From: Pseudogymnoascus destructans
Taxonomy: Eukaryota; Ascomycota; Leotiomycetes; Thelebolales; Thelebolaceae
Assembly: GCF_001641265.1 (NCBI RefSeq)
Contig: NW_020167529.1
Location: 583,001 to 647,000 of the forward strand
DNA length: 64,000 nt
Reading direction: 5' to 3'
Shown: piece after piece, positions 10,983 through 21,259 of the stretch
Layout of the letters: every line of letters starts with the position of its first letter
Position numbering within the stretch: position 1 is the first letter of the stretch
Translations under genes and position numbers: made by a program
Notes under the pieces: model-generated
Database searches by the model: none
The model's input: the letters and a program-made list of their open reading frames with translations, nothing else
Told to the model about the DNA's origin: nothing

Positions 10983-11150
10983 TCTTTTCAAGCCTATCTA
11001 ATAGTAACTGCCTCTTCGAGTCTATCTCACTATAACTGTCTTTTCAAGTCTATCTTACGGCAACTATCTCTATAAGTTTATCTTATAGCAACTATCATTT
11101 TAAGTCTAGCTTATAGTGACTGTCTCTTTAAGTCTATCTTATGGTAACTA
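10983..11150. repeat. Tandem array, six 28-bp units
   Basis: Six consecutive 28-bp units, each resembling TCTTTTCAAGTCTATCTTAC followed by GGCAACTA, fill exactly 168 bp. The spacing is uniform, with scattered transitions between units. It lies between the complex I gene and the left end of the transposon nest. Directly after it, ACACCGAGTCGCGCAC occurs twice (11161-11196). No function is apparent. Confidence 0.9.
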
Positions 11151-12027
11151 ACATGGTTGTACACCGAGTCGCGCACGACACCGAGTCGCGCACTGCCCCC
11201 CATCTCTACCACTTCAAAATATAATTAAGCAACCACAACACATTAAATTGACTAAAGCTACTCGGAATCTGATAAACTAGGTATATCTACAGCTACAGTC
11301 AAACACCGTTAAGACGATCTTATGTAAGACGATATATTCGATTGTGCGATTTATTTTTCGGGACGGATTCAAATACCATACATTTATCAATATTCACGGT
11401 ATCCTTATATTCCTCCAGCATATCGTCTTATACAGACATATAACAACATATAATGCCTCGAAAGCAGCGTGTAACTCTCGAGCAGCGCCGAGCTTTACGC
11501 ATCTGGGTTCGAAGCCAACATCACCGTCCTTCTCAATGAGCTTGTATTGCATGGTTTCAGCAGCAGTTTGACCACCACTTAAGCCAATCTACTGTTTCTG
11601 AATCCCTTAGCGACCGTTTTTCGACTCTCAGTGGCATAGACAACAAGGTTGAAGGCTCACGAATTCGCCTAGGGCAGTGGCCAGACCTTGAGACTCTGCT
11701 CGTCCTTTGGCAGAAACGAATTGAAGAGCAAGGAGGGTTCACAAGCGGTGACTTCATCCGTGAGAAAGCTCGACAAGTGTGGCATCAGTTGCCACAATAC
11801 TCTGGCCAGGAATGCCCGGATTTTAGCACTGGCTAGCTTCAACGATTCAAGAAACGACATCACATCTCCGAGCATATATTCCACGGTGAAGCAGGATCAG
11901 TACCAGAGTCTGCAGAGGAACAAATGAAGAGTTTACAAACCTTAGCGGGGGAGTTTCAAGAGGAGGATATATATAATATGGATGAAACAGGGCTGTTCTG
12001 GCGAATGGCCTAGCAACAAGTTCTCTG

Positions 12028-12155
12028 TAAAGGCAGGAGATTAAACACAAAGGCTTTCCAAGTAACACGTTACATTATTGTAAAGAATACTATATTGAGT
12101 TGAGCACGAAGCTCCTATCTAAGGAAATACTATCTACTTATATAGTGGCATTGTG
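12028..12155 (-). repeat. Truncated, diverged LTR-A fragment
   Basis: About 125 bp match the minus-strand sense of solo LTR A, including CAAGTAACACGTTAC, GAGCACGAAGCTCC and TATATAGTGGC. The fragment has several differences and a 5-bp insertion. Both ends of the LTR are missing, and no target duplication can be assigned. It is clearly older than the two intact family-A copies at 1395 and 42020. Confidence 0.8.
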
Positions 12156-12167
12156 CCAAAAGGATAT

Positions 12168-12291
12168 CCATGGATAACATGGATAACATAATATCCATGA
12201 TATCCAATGTTATCCATCACCTGATATTCCGTGGATCCCCATGGATAACATGGATAACATAATATCCATGATATCCAATGTTATCCATCAC
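12168..12291. repeat. 53-bp hairpin-forming sequence present twice
   Basis: An identical 53-bp sequence occurs at 12168-12220 and 12239-12291, an offset of 71 bp. Each copy contains self-complementary blocks (GGATAACAT ... ATGTTATCC class), so it can fold as a hairpin. The pair sits between the LTR-A fragment and the left end of the inner pogo element. The spacer also contains GTGGATCCCC. Confidence 0.9.
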
Positions 12292-12308
12292 GTGAGGTTG
12301 CAGCTGTA

Positions 12309-15164
12309 AGCGCTAGCCATAATCGTGGGTCGAATAACCCACCGCTACGCGGTGGGCGCAAGCGAGTTGCATCGCGAAAGCGAGTTGCACCGCCCCAGAT
12401 TTCTCAACCACCCAATTTGTATTGCAATTGAATCGTAGACTATGGGAAATATTTTACCACTACAAGTATGAAAACGCATCTTGAATTGAATCTTCATCTT
12501 CTTCGTCTTCTGACGCAATTGAATCACGGCCCCATATATTTGTGCCTTCGAATGATATGAAATCCTGTTGCGACGTAAATTCCTGAAGTCCTGGATCAAT
12601 GACACCAATTGCACCTAGTTCCTCGTATTCAAATGAGACCCCATTAAATTCTGGGAGGGATATAAGAGCTTCCTTAACCTGTATATCAATCTCTTTATCG
12701 GTTATAGGCTTTTCTGGGTCCGGGATTGGATTGAATAGCTCAATAGGAATAGCTTCTTTCCTCCATTTGAAGTTTAGAATTGTCCTTTGACGTTCCTTCT
12801 CTGATTTCCGTGCAGCAACCCCTTGGATATGATACTTCTTCTTAATCTTATTTGTTGTAATTCGTATAAGATATTGTCGTCTTTTGATCCTATCAACCTG
12901 CTCCTTTTCACGCTTGTTTTCCTGGATCTGTTGTGCCTGAGTTCCTATAAGGACCCCTCCTTTTTGTAAGACCTTCCGATTCCCTCGAATCCTAGACTTC
13001 TGTTGATTTTGAACCCTATTATGAAGGTCTTCGTACTGCCGGTCCCAGACTTCTGCAGTCAGAAGGACGTTCTGGACCCCTCGTATTGTAGAGTCGATTT
13101 TCCGGCGTGTAGGACTACTAAATATATCAATCTTCTCTGAGATTTTTGATGCTATTTCTTGAAGAGATCTCTCAGCTTGAACACCTCTTACTGGTGTTTG
13201 AGGACAGGGTAATTCAATCACTGTCGCCATTGCCATTGCCATCGCTGGTACCATATACGTCTTCATTTTCTTAAGAGCTTTCTGGCAATTAATTGGCCAG
13301 ATTACAGACTTTCGGAAGGCACCTTGAATAGTCTCTTTTTTCATAGTCTTTTCCCTGATTTCCGTTAAGTCCCAGAAGAACGATGAAACTCTATATTCAA
13401 TATCTAGATGCCGGGTTGCATCTTGTACAGCCTTCCAGTGCCAGCATTTATACGGCTGAAAAACACTGATATCAAGAGGTTGAAGAACATGCGTCAAGTG
13501 GCTAGGAAAAGGAAACGGGTGTATATTAGCTTCTGTAGCTTTAATAATAAACTCCGGGGTCATATGACTACCATGTTGATCCATTAATAGAAACCTAGGA
13601 CGTGCGTTTGCCCCAGCTTGTATATGAAGAATCAAGTGATCAAGATATTCAAGAGCTAATTGGGAGTTGATATATCCAGAATCAAACATTAATACCCTTG
13701 TATTTCCGTCTAATAAGGTATACCAATTCGTCATATGATTCACACCTTGTACAATTAGAATAGGAGGAATAGTTGTTCCATTTGCAATAATCGATTCTAT
13801 AATGGTAATAGAACGTCGATTTTCAGGGCTAGGTGTATACAATGGCTATAGTTTATTAGCTATACTATATTTTATATTATAACTGGAATATACATACATC
13901 TACTATCCAGGTAGGGACAAGAATATCTTCTCCAGAAGCTACTCCAATTTGAAACCCAGCTTCATCAAAATTGATAATATCACCAGGCTGAATATCATGG
14001 GCTTCACACCAAGTCATCCAATTCTTGAACCAATCCTGTACATCCTTAACATCTTGTGCACCGACTCAGTTTCGTGCAATTGGCTTTGTTTTTAGTGTAT
14101 GAAGAAAACCTGGGGTTGTTTTTATGTAGTTTTGAAACCATCGCCAGGACGGTCGCGGTCTGCCTTCTAGATCCTTTAGGTATTCGATTATCGCAAAGAC
14201 CATCTGTTTCGTAGCCCCGAGGCCTGTCCTGTGCATATCGTCTGCATATGTAATAATAGCTTCGTGTTGTGGCCTAGAGAGGATTCGATTCTGGCCTCCG
14301 TGTATTATATGAGGGCGGTCGTCGCGTTGCTTCTTTCGTCGTATCCTCGATTTGAGGGTTTCAGTATCATGACACTCCTTCGATATTTGTGTCATGACCC
14401 TTCGATTCGCTTTAGTCTCTAGTACTTATTTCACTATGTCATTCACTTCACCTGCTTCGCTCACTTCGCTCACTTCGCTTCACTTGCTGACCTAGATCAG
14501 CCCAAATGTTGACTACTGGCTTAGGCTCTCTGTTATTGGCTTGCTGCACTAGGGCTCGCTTAGCTAGGGTTTGGTTAATTAGTGCCTTCGCTTATTTGGC
14601 ACTAGGGATTTTTACTGTTATATAAGCACTTATTGCTCATGTCTCTTATTGATCTTTAGCTAGCAAATTATATACTACTTGGCCTTCTTGCAATTCCTCC
14701 TGCTTCGACTTACTTTGCATTCCCTTACTTCGAGTCGAACCACTTGGCCAACCTGTTAGTCTCACCACTTGACCCCTGTGGTATAAAGTATATGCTTTGG
14801 AGCCTGAACTACTATACCTTGTCCTACTGCTTCGAGTATCAAAGTCTTCACATTATACTTCGGATACTTCTGCAGACTTGAACGTCAGCCTCAGTTTGAA
14901 CTGTCCTTACATTGAGGATTCACGTGGAAAATACGTGCAGCGGTAATCTCACTCTCGTCAGGATTGGCAGTAGCCCAGGCAATTGCCTGGGCTATAGCCT
15001 CTTCGTATTCGTGGGTTGCAGGTGGTGGCATTGTTCAAGGTTCAATTGCAATACAAATTGGGTGGTTGAGAAATCTGGGGCGATGCAACTCGCTTTCGCG
15101 ATGCATCTCGCTTGCGCCCACCGCGTAGCGGTGGGTTATTCGACCCACGATTAGCACTAGCACT
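12309..15164 (-). mobile_element. Second pogo-superfamily DNA transposon with long TIRs
   Basis: Inverted terminal repeats of roughly 115 bp are visible: about 12309-12425 on the left and 15050-15164 on the right. Both contain AATCGTGGGTCGAATAACCC, ACCGCTACGCGGTGGGCGCA and TTTCTCAACCACCCAATTTG. TA dinucleotides at 12307-12308 and 15165-15166 are the probable target duplication. The TIRs have diverged at their outer tips. The element carries its own transposase on the minus strand and lies inside the Fot1-type transposase, with its insertion breaking that frame. It is structurally complete, so it may be a young insertion. Confidence 0.85.
12460..14395 (-). pseudogene. pogo-type DDE transposase of the inner element, one in-frame stop
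   Basis: The N-terminal part (14395-14066) has the CENP-B-type DNA-binding region ending WRWFQNYIKTTPGFLHTL. Reading continues past a TGA near 14061 into WMTWCEAHDIQPGDIINFDEAGF, which has the first catalytic Asp. A 52-bp intron (13846-13897, GTATGT...CTATAG) is followed by the rest of the DDE domain: FLLMDQHGSHMTPEF (second Asp) and FPSHLTHVLQPLDISVFQPYK. A long charged C-terminal region ends at 12460. The single TGA lies where CGA would be expected, so one C-to-T change separates it from an open frame. Everything after it is uninterrupted for over 1.3 kb. Confidence 0.85.
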
Positions 15165-15480
15165 TAGCCGTAACATTCTCATGCTGGTTTTAAGAAGGAC
15201 AAAAGTCGAATATCATTAGTATTCTGCACCAATGCTACAGGTAATGACTGACTACCTGTTTGGATAATTGGCAAAGCAAAGAACCCTCGAGCTTTTCGAC
15301 ATATCAATGTTACAACAATGGGTGGGAGAATGGATGTGGAATAAGAAGGCTTGATGAATACAGTGATTATGAGCGAGTGGCTTCAAGCCTTCTATCAACA
15401 TGTTGGGAGGACTTGAGAGATTCTATTGACAATGGACAACTTCTCTGCTCATTACTCTGCCTTAGAGTTGTTACCACTGC

Positions 15481-15723
15481 TGTAAGGACACAGGGCACCC
15501 AGCTCACAGTAATAGCATATGAGAGTGCGAGTCGGAGGCTAAACGGATGCTATCCTATAGGTCTACTACGAAGGATACAAAAAAGATGATGAGGAACCCC
15601 GTTGGGTCAATCCCCTTAAGTACCCGAAACGGGTCCGACTCAGCTAACCTGCCCTAACTCTCCCCACGTGACCGTAACCTGACTCTGATCCTTTCCGTCA
15701 CTGAGGGTGGAGGCATCCTTACA
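15481..15723. repeat. Solo LTR, family C (243 bp)
   Basis: It starts TGTAAGGA and ends TCCTTACA, perfect 8-bp inverted termini. Its flanks are ACTGC (15476-15480) and ACCGC (15724-15728), a 5-bp target duplication with one C/T difference. Removing the LTR plus one duplication joins the Fot1-type frame as LELLPPPSNIRICW, which shows it is an insertion. No second copy is seen in the window. Confidence 0.85.
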
Positions 15724-15912
15724 ACCGCCCTCAAATATTCGAATCTGCTGGCTTCCAGCCAATTCTACAAGTCGATTTCAACCCCTTGATCAAGTCATTA
15801 TACAGAGTTTCAAAGGCTACTATCGATGGCAATGGCTATCTTTTATGCTACAATGCTTTGCATCAAATCAAGACCCAATAAAGTCAATGAATCTACATCT
15901 TGCAGTTCGCTG

Positions 15913-16165
15913 TGTTACGATATCAAGTGCGCCTTGCAGCTCGAGTGGGGGTTCAGGGGTGTGGGGAGCTTTCCGGGGTTGGAGCGAAGTTTTCAGTTGT
16001 GGAGTGAATTCTCAGAACTGGTCTCGCTAAAGAGAATTCACTCCACAATAGCTGTATATAGATCGAGCCACTGCTCGAGTGCTCCTCTTCTCTTTCCTTT
16101 CTTCTCTAGATTGAGTTTAATTCATAATACCCAACTGGCGCCCTATGCCTTGGTGAACCGTGACA
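15913..16165 (+). repeat. Solo LTR, family B (253 bp), with target duplication
   Basis: It begins TGTTACGATATC and ends GAACCGTGACA, flanked on both sides by CGCTG (15908-15912 and 16166-16170). Excision of the LTR and one duplication restores the transposase as AVRWTVRSWSQC. A GGCGCC and a TATATAGATCGAG box lie in its second half. The other family-B copy (41884-42621, minus strand) is itself interrupted. Confidence 0.93.
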
Positions 16166-16405
16166 CGCTGGACTGTTCGAAGTTGGAGTCAATGCTCCTT
16201 AGCAACCCAATATCTCTTCCTACATCAATAACCCCGCCAAATCTATCAGAGCTATATACACAGGTAGCACAAGCTGGCAATATCCAGGATTCTATGGCAA
16301 TATCTAACTTCCTTAACCCAGTTGAAGAGTCTATGGTAGAGGATGAAGAAGCATTAAATCATGACGGATTCTTCAAGAGATTATATCACAACACCTTGAA
16401 ACTCC

Positions 16406-16407
16406 AG

Positions 16408-16437
<30 letters not shown>
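16406..16437 (+). repeat. (AAG)n microsatellite
   Basis: About ten AAG triplets lie within the C-terminal part of the Fot1-type transposase remnant. Replication slippage here changes the local frame of the decayed gene. Confidence 0.9.
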
Positions 16438-16439
<2 letters not shown>

Positions 16440-16558
16440 CTACAACCACCTGTACCTACCAATCAGGATGCTAGGGATGCTTTGAATCTTCTTATTGAGT
16501 TTACAGAGAGTAGAGGTGATATCAAAACAGGTCATCTATGGGCTATTAAGAGCCTTGA

Positions 16559-17018
16559 TGTAATGGTGGGTGCACCAGATGTGAGAATCTAGCCACCCAA
16601 GGAAGGGATGAATTTACTAAGACAACACACTGTCTTAGGAAACAGAGCCAAAGGGTTGTAGCTTAGACTATTCCACAACGCAGCAATCAGGTGTGTGATG
16701 TAGTGAAGTGGTTCAGACAAGTTGCAACAAATGTTGAGTCTGAGAACTCAGGGGTAAGTCAGAGGTTAACACCTCACTGACTTTTCAGAAACAAGGAGTA
16801 ACAAGATGAATGCTTGGAAGCTTGGAAAAGACGTGGAAGTATGTGATAGTCGATTTACTGTATTGTCTGCTTGCCCTTTCTTAAGGAAAGGGCAATCCTA
16901 TTTATGCTAAAGGGATGTAGTTCTCTCATTTTCCAAGACTTTCCATGACTTACCAGGCTTGGTAACTGTAGTCGACGTAAGAGAATCCCATAGAACCATC
17001 TCTTAGGTTCGTAGCCTA
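16559..17018 (+). repeat. Dispersed repeat R, copy 2
   Basis: It begins TGTAATGGTGGG directly after the Fot1-type transposase C-terminus and matches copy 3 (39863) almost throughout, ending near GTAGCCTATA. As in the other two copies it truncates a transposase and the right-hand remainder of that element is absent. No 5-bp target duplication was found, unlike the LTRs of families A, B and C. Confidence 0.8.
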
Positions 17019-17027
17019 TAAATGAAA

Positions 17028-17268
17028 AGGTGCAGCACTTATTTTAAATAAAAATCCAAGTCGCATTATCCTTGCTATTAGAGCCCTTAAAAACGACCCT
17101 GCTCTTACAGTCTTATCTACAACTACAACCTATAATGTCCCTTATACAACCTTTCGTCGCTAACGCACTAGGCAAGACTCACGACGCGATATCTCTACTA
17201 ACTTAAGAAAGTTAACCGACCTAGAAGAGAGGGTGCTGCTTAAATAGATACTTGACCTTACATTGCCG
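17028..17268 (+). pseudogene. N-terminal fragment of another pogo-type transposase
   Basis: A reading frame with two stops encodes LAIRALKNDPALTV, YNVPYTTFRR and RKLTDLEERVLL, the psq-type helix-turn-helix that starts pogo-family transposases. It ends at about 17268 with no DDE domain. It is not continuous with the Fot1-type element to the left, which has its own N-terminus at 11453. Confidence 0.7.
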
Positions 17269-17620
17269 CCATTTCGTCGACTTCATACTCTAAGTTAATT
17301 ATATAGAAAATATTAAGATTCGCATATGCCGCACTTACAACACCTCCAGCTGTCAAGTCATCAAACGTTGAAAAGGGGAAGCTAGCTACCCCTGTCCCGC
17401 TCTTGGCACCGCCTCCCCAACTTCGCGTTTCCAGACCCTGGCGAAGAAGGCCAACGGACACCGAACAACCCAAAAAATTCAAACAAAACACCCAACTCTC
17501 ATTCCTCACGACTACCCTCGTCGCCTCACACGTACATGCAGTCTTAGCTGACTTTGAACACACCCGCTGCGCCTCTGACCTCCCATCTTTCACCTCGGGC
17601 CAGGTTGCCATCCACACAAG

Positions 17621-18940
17621 ATGGGGGACACCACCCTTCACAACGCGCCGATCGTGCTTGACAACGGTTCAGGCACCATTCGCGCGGGTTTCGCTGGCGA
17701 GGATCTTCCCAAATGTTTCTTCCCGTCCTTTGTTGGGAGGCCGAAGCACCTGCGCGTGCTGGCGGGCGCACTGGAGGGGGACGTGTTCATCGGGACGCGG
17801 GCACAGGAGTTGCGCGGGCTGCTGAAGATCCGGTATCCGCTGGAGCACGGCATCGTGACGGACTGGGATGACATGGTGAAGATCTGGGAATGGGTTTACG
17901 GGGACGGCCTAAAAACACTAAGTGAAGATGTGGGTAACTTGTGTTGGGGAAATGAATGCATGGCGCTGACGAATAATTCTAGCATCCAGTGCTCCTGACA
18001 GAGCCACCGCTCAACCCAAGAAGTAACCGCGACACAGCCGCCCAGATTCTTTTCGAGACCTTCAATGTCCCCGCTCTACATACCTCGATCCAGGCAGTGC
18101 TCTCGCTGTACGCGTCCGGGCGCACGACAGGCATCGTTCTCGACTCTGGCGACGGAGTCTCACACGCCGTGCCCGTGTACGAGGGGTTCGCAATGCCAAG
18201 CGCGATTCGGCGTATCGATGTCGCGGGTCGCGACGTCACGGAGCATATGCAAATGTTGTTAAGGAAGGGGGGCCATGTGTTCCACACCAGTGCCGAGAAG
18301 GAGGTTGTGCGGTTGATCAAGGAGAAGCTAAGCTATGTGTCGCTGGACCCAAAGGACGAGGAGAGGGGCTGGGGTGTGAGGAAGACTACGGACAATATGA
18401 TGGTCGACTACGTGCTGCCGGATGGGAATAAATTGAAGGTGCGCCTCAGTGCCCCCATTGTCCTAACTATACGTTGGCATACCCTCCTAACACAAACAAA
18501 CACAGGTCGGAGCTGAGCGCTTCCGCGCCCCCGAAATCCTCTTCAACCCCGAGATTATCGGGCTCGAGTACCCTGGTGTGCACCAGATCGTCGTCGACTC
18601 CATAAACCGCACCGATCTCGACCTGCGCAAGTCGCTATTCGGCAACATTGTGCTCTCGGGCGGCACCACGATGACCAAGGGGTTCGGTGACCGCCTGCTC
18701 TTCGAGGTCCAGCGCCTCGCCGTCAAGGATATGCGGATCAAGATCTTTGCGCCGCCGGAGCGGAAGTACTCTACGTGGATTGGAGGCAGTATTTTGGCGG
18801 GGCTGAGCACGTTTAGGAAGGTATGTTGTTCTTGCTTTGGGTTGGGGATTGAGCGAAAGGTGGCTAACATGTGATAGATGTGGGTGAGCATTAACGACTG
18901 GCATGAGAATCCGGACATCATCCACACCAAGTTTGCGTAG
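17621..18940 (+). CDS. ARP1: Actin-related protein ARP1 (centractin), 380 aa
   Basis: ARP1 forms the short actin-like filament of dynactin, which links dynein to cargo and to nuclear migration. Four exons (17621-17929, 17983-18438, 18506-18820, 18878-18940) give 380 residues, the family length. Nucleotide-binding signatures are visible: [19 protein letters not shown] at about 13-31 and [17 protein letters not shown] at about 150-166. ARP1-specific stretches include [33 protein letters not shown] and the C-terminal [31 protein letters not shown] spans the last intron. The start follows the usual short ARP1 N-terminus. This is a strong assignment, distinguished from conventional actin by these stretches. 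Confidence 0.96.
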
Positions 18941-20417
18941 ATGAATGGATGGGCGGCGGATCGTCCAACCAGTATCTAGGTGTATGGGAAAATGAGAGAA
19001 GGGCGGCGCGCAAGCGGCTGAAACGCGTATAATTTGTCTTCTTGCAATGTCCCGCCGTATTAACCAACCTACTAGCATGCGTGGCTACTATGCGGCAGCT
19101 ACTCGACTACCGAGATGAAGGAGAGGGGTAGGGAATGGGGTTATGCGTAGTATTAAACGGCGTGTAAGGGCGTAAGTAGAGCAGTCCTGTCGCCACAGTT
19201 GGCGGAGAGAACTGGAGAGAAAGGCAAGCGGCAAGATGTAGTGTAGTGAGGAATGTACATGATACCCAGTTAGCCAGGAGAACCTTACTCGAACGAGCTC
19301 TGTTTCTTGCATGTCGTTGGCTTCAGACTTTGTACTCTACAGCCCAAGCTTCAATGCCTTTCAGCTTGCACTTCGCACAGCTCATCCCAATCCCAAACGA
19401 AGTTACCTAATCACAAACCCCAGCAACAAAGGAAAAATACCCACAACCAACAACCAGTCCCCCGTGACGCAGGCTAGTCGCAGCTCAAACCGATCGCTTT
19501 TGGTGACATGATGCTTAGAACCCAAAAGACCCCTCGAGCGAGCCACACATAGCTAGCCAATACTCGACTCGGTGAGAGGATAATTCGATTGCCGACAGGA
19601 GTATACTGACAATAAAAAGCATCTTCTCCCAATTGTTGTCATATTAAAAACACGTGACCGGTAAACGACGATCGCTAGTCACGTGCTATGCAACCGCGCG
19701 ATTTACAGAGATTTACAGTGGCACAACATGGAACAAGTGAACCTAGCCCAAAGCACGTGTGACCTCAAAATAGGTCTTGGCGCTGCCTTGTTGTTCTTTT
19801 GCCACCCCCCTGTGACCATCCCAACTTCCCATCCAGTCAACGCCCCCGCCGTCACGTAACAGAAACCCCGCTCCTCCTTCGCCGCACGGTCCCTCCTGGA
19901 ATCCAGACCCATCACGCTCCCGGATCAATAAGCTTGGCTTGCTTGGGTGGGACTAGGCCCTTCGCCAAGGCTCGCTTATTACGAAATTTAGTGCAGGGGA
20001 GGCTGCGCGTGATGGCGTTAGTGGCGGGAAGGTGGGGCGCCAAGGAGGGGAGGGGTCACGGTGCCACTGTGCAAGGAAGGACAGGGGGCGTGGGGCGGGG
20101 AAGAGATTTTTGAGGTGCATGACGCCAGTTGACGTGATGCTGGAATGGAGAGGGATATATGGCTTGCGTGCCCCAGAGAATATGGGGAAGGAAAAGCAAG
20201 AGCAATTATGGGGTTATAGCACGACGGGAATTGACTGTACGAACACGCATACGATACCAGTCATTTACTCACTCATGATTTTGATACTCACGATACTGGA
20301 GAATAACCTCACAACTCCCACAAACGAACACCTATAGCCACAGCGCTGGTGACCACGAATAACCTCGCAATCCCCACAAACAAACACACCACAACAACCT
20401 CCAAAACAACCGCAAAA
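18941..20417. other. Gene-poor intergenic stretch
   Basis: I see no supportable gene. CACGTG E-boxes occur near 19652, 19679 and 19755. Open frames here lack protein-like composition. The proximal promoter of the GRGGAGN protein is CA-rich (20300-20417), as is common before fungal start codons. Confidence 0.5.
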
Positions 20418-20867
20418 ATGGCTTTCTCCATCGCCGAACCCGCACCCACCCCTCTCCCGAACCACTACACGCCCGCTGGCCGCGGCGGCGCAGGAAACAT
20501 GTACAAGCCCTCGTCCTCTCCATCTCTGACACGATCCACCACCGCCTCCTCCAGCGGCTCCACGCTCTCCAAATCCTCCTCAAGCTCGACCACCTCGAGC
20601 CTCGGCAAATCCTCCACTGTATCCAGCAGCTCCTCCACAGCGCGCGTCTTTGCAGGCCGCGGGGGTGCAGGCAATGTCCGTCCGCGGGCAGAGGAGGAAC
20701 CATTCAGCTTCGCTGAGGAAGTGCGCGAGCAGACTCGCAGAGAGGCGAGGGAGAAGACCTGGGTTGTCGGACGGGGCGGAGCCGGGAACTGGGCGACCAA
20801 GGGAGACAGGGAGGGTGAGAAGAGAGGACTTCTCGGGAGAATTGGGGAAGTGTTGAGCAGAGCGTGA
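20418..20867 (+). CDS. GRGGAGN-repeat protein (DUF3602/PAR32-like), 149 aa
   Basis: The motif GRGGAGN occurs three times (AGRGGAGNMY near residue 18, AGRGGAGNVR near 82, GRGGAGNWA near 122), the hallmark of the fungal DUF3602 family that includes yeast PAR32. PAR32 is a phosphoprotein that inhibits ammonium transporters when rapamycin or nitrogen signals act. Between the motifs is a long Ser/Thr tract suited to phosphorylation. I start at 20418 because MAFSIAEP begins the conserved part and follows an A-rich AAAAATG context; an in-frame upstream ATG at 20349 would add 23 Thr/Asn-rich residues. The protein looks disordered. The specific yeast function is not implied. Confidence 0.8.
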   Translation: MAFSIAEPAPTPLPNHYTPAGRGGAGNMYKPSSSPSLTRSTTASSSGSTLSKSSSSSTTSSLGKSSTVSSSSSTARVFAGRGGAGNVRPRAEEEPFSFAEEVREQTRREAREKTWVVGRGGAGNWATKGDREGEKRGLLGRIGEVLSRA

Positions 20868-21259
20868 AGTATCTTTGGCACTGCTCGATTCACCACATCA
20901 AGCGAAAGGAAAGAACCAAAGAGCAGAGGAAGGAGCATTTCATACTGTCAATATACCCCACACCGGCTCATTCATGGAGTCTTTGCGATGTTTTCACACA
21001 CAACGGCGTATATGGGGGGGATAATAGGAAGGGCCAGGGAAAAAGCAAAGGTTATTTTTATTGTAGGGTCAGGGAAACATGAAGGGGAGAGCCACGGAGC
21101 CAGAAGAGGAGAGCTTCGTGAAGACGCTTGGGCGGATAGCTTGTAATACAATCACCGCCACCACTCCACCTCAACTGTTCCATTTTGAAAATCATCGCGT
21201 TTATTCATTCCTATAAAGGAGTTATATTACATCTCCCACTTCCCCATCCCTATCTCCCC

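Larger units (their letters stand above)
11296..16558 (+). mobile_element. Fot1/pogo-type DNA transposon, heavily interrupted
   Basis: The left terminus reads TA|CAGTCAAACACCGTTAAG at 11294 onward, close to the CAGTCAAAC terminus typical of pogo/Fot1/Tigger elements and next to a TA target. Its transposase reading frame can be followed in four pieces: 11453 to about 12027, about 15183-15480, 15724-15912 and 16166-16558. Between them lie an LTR-A fragment, a duplicated hairpin, a complete second pogo element (12309-15164), solo LTR C and solo LTR B. The right terminus is missing, replaced by repeat R at 16559. It is the oldest layer of this nest because everything else sits inside it. Confidence 0.85.
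11453..16558 (+). pseudogene. Fot1-type DDE transposase, fragmented with stops
   Basis: The N-terminus from ATG at 11453 (MPRKQRVTLEQRRALRIW) is the helix-turn-helix region. It is followed by a CENP-B-like second DNA-binding domain and the first catalytic Asp in YNMDETGLFW. The frame then resumes after the inserted material at RISLVFCTNATGND, LPVWIIGKAKNPRA, TMDNFSAHY (second Asp), WLPANSTSRFQPLDQ and the C-terminal AVRWTVRSW region. Stops include TGA for CGA (11540) and TAG for TGG (11834), the C-to-T/G-to-A changes left by repeat-induced point mutation. Near 16406-16437 an AAG microsatellite encodes a Lys or Glu run. Confidence 0.85.

Noticed and set aside
10983..11150. CRISPR-like array
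   Set aside because: Units are contiguous without unique spacers, and the DNA is eukaryotic.
15260..15589. Separate protein of 109 codons
   Set aside because: It is an out-of-phase view of the Fot1-type transposase remnant, whose true frame has stops.
17028..17268. Start of the Fot1 element at 11296 relocated by rearrangement
   Set aside because: That element already has its own N-terminus at 11453 with different sequence.
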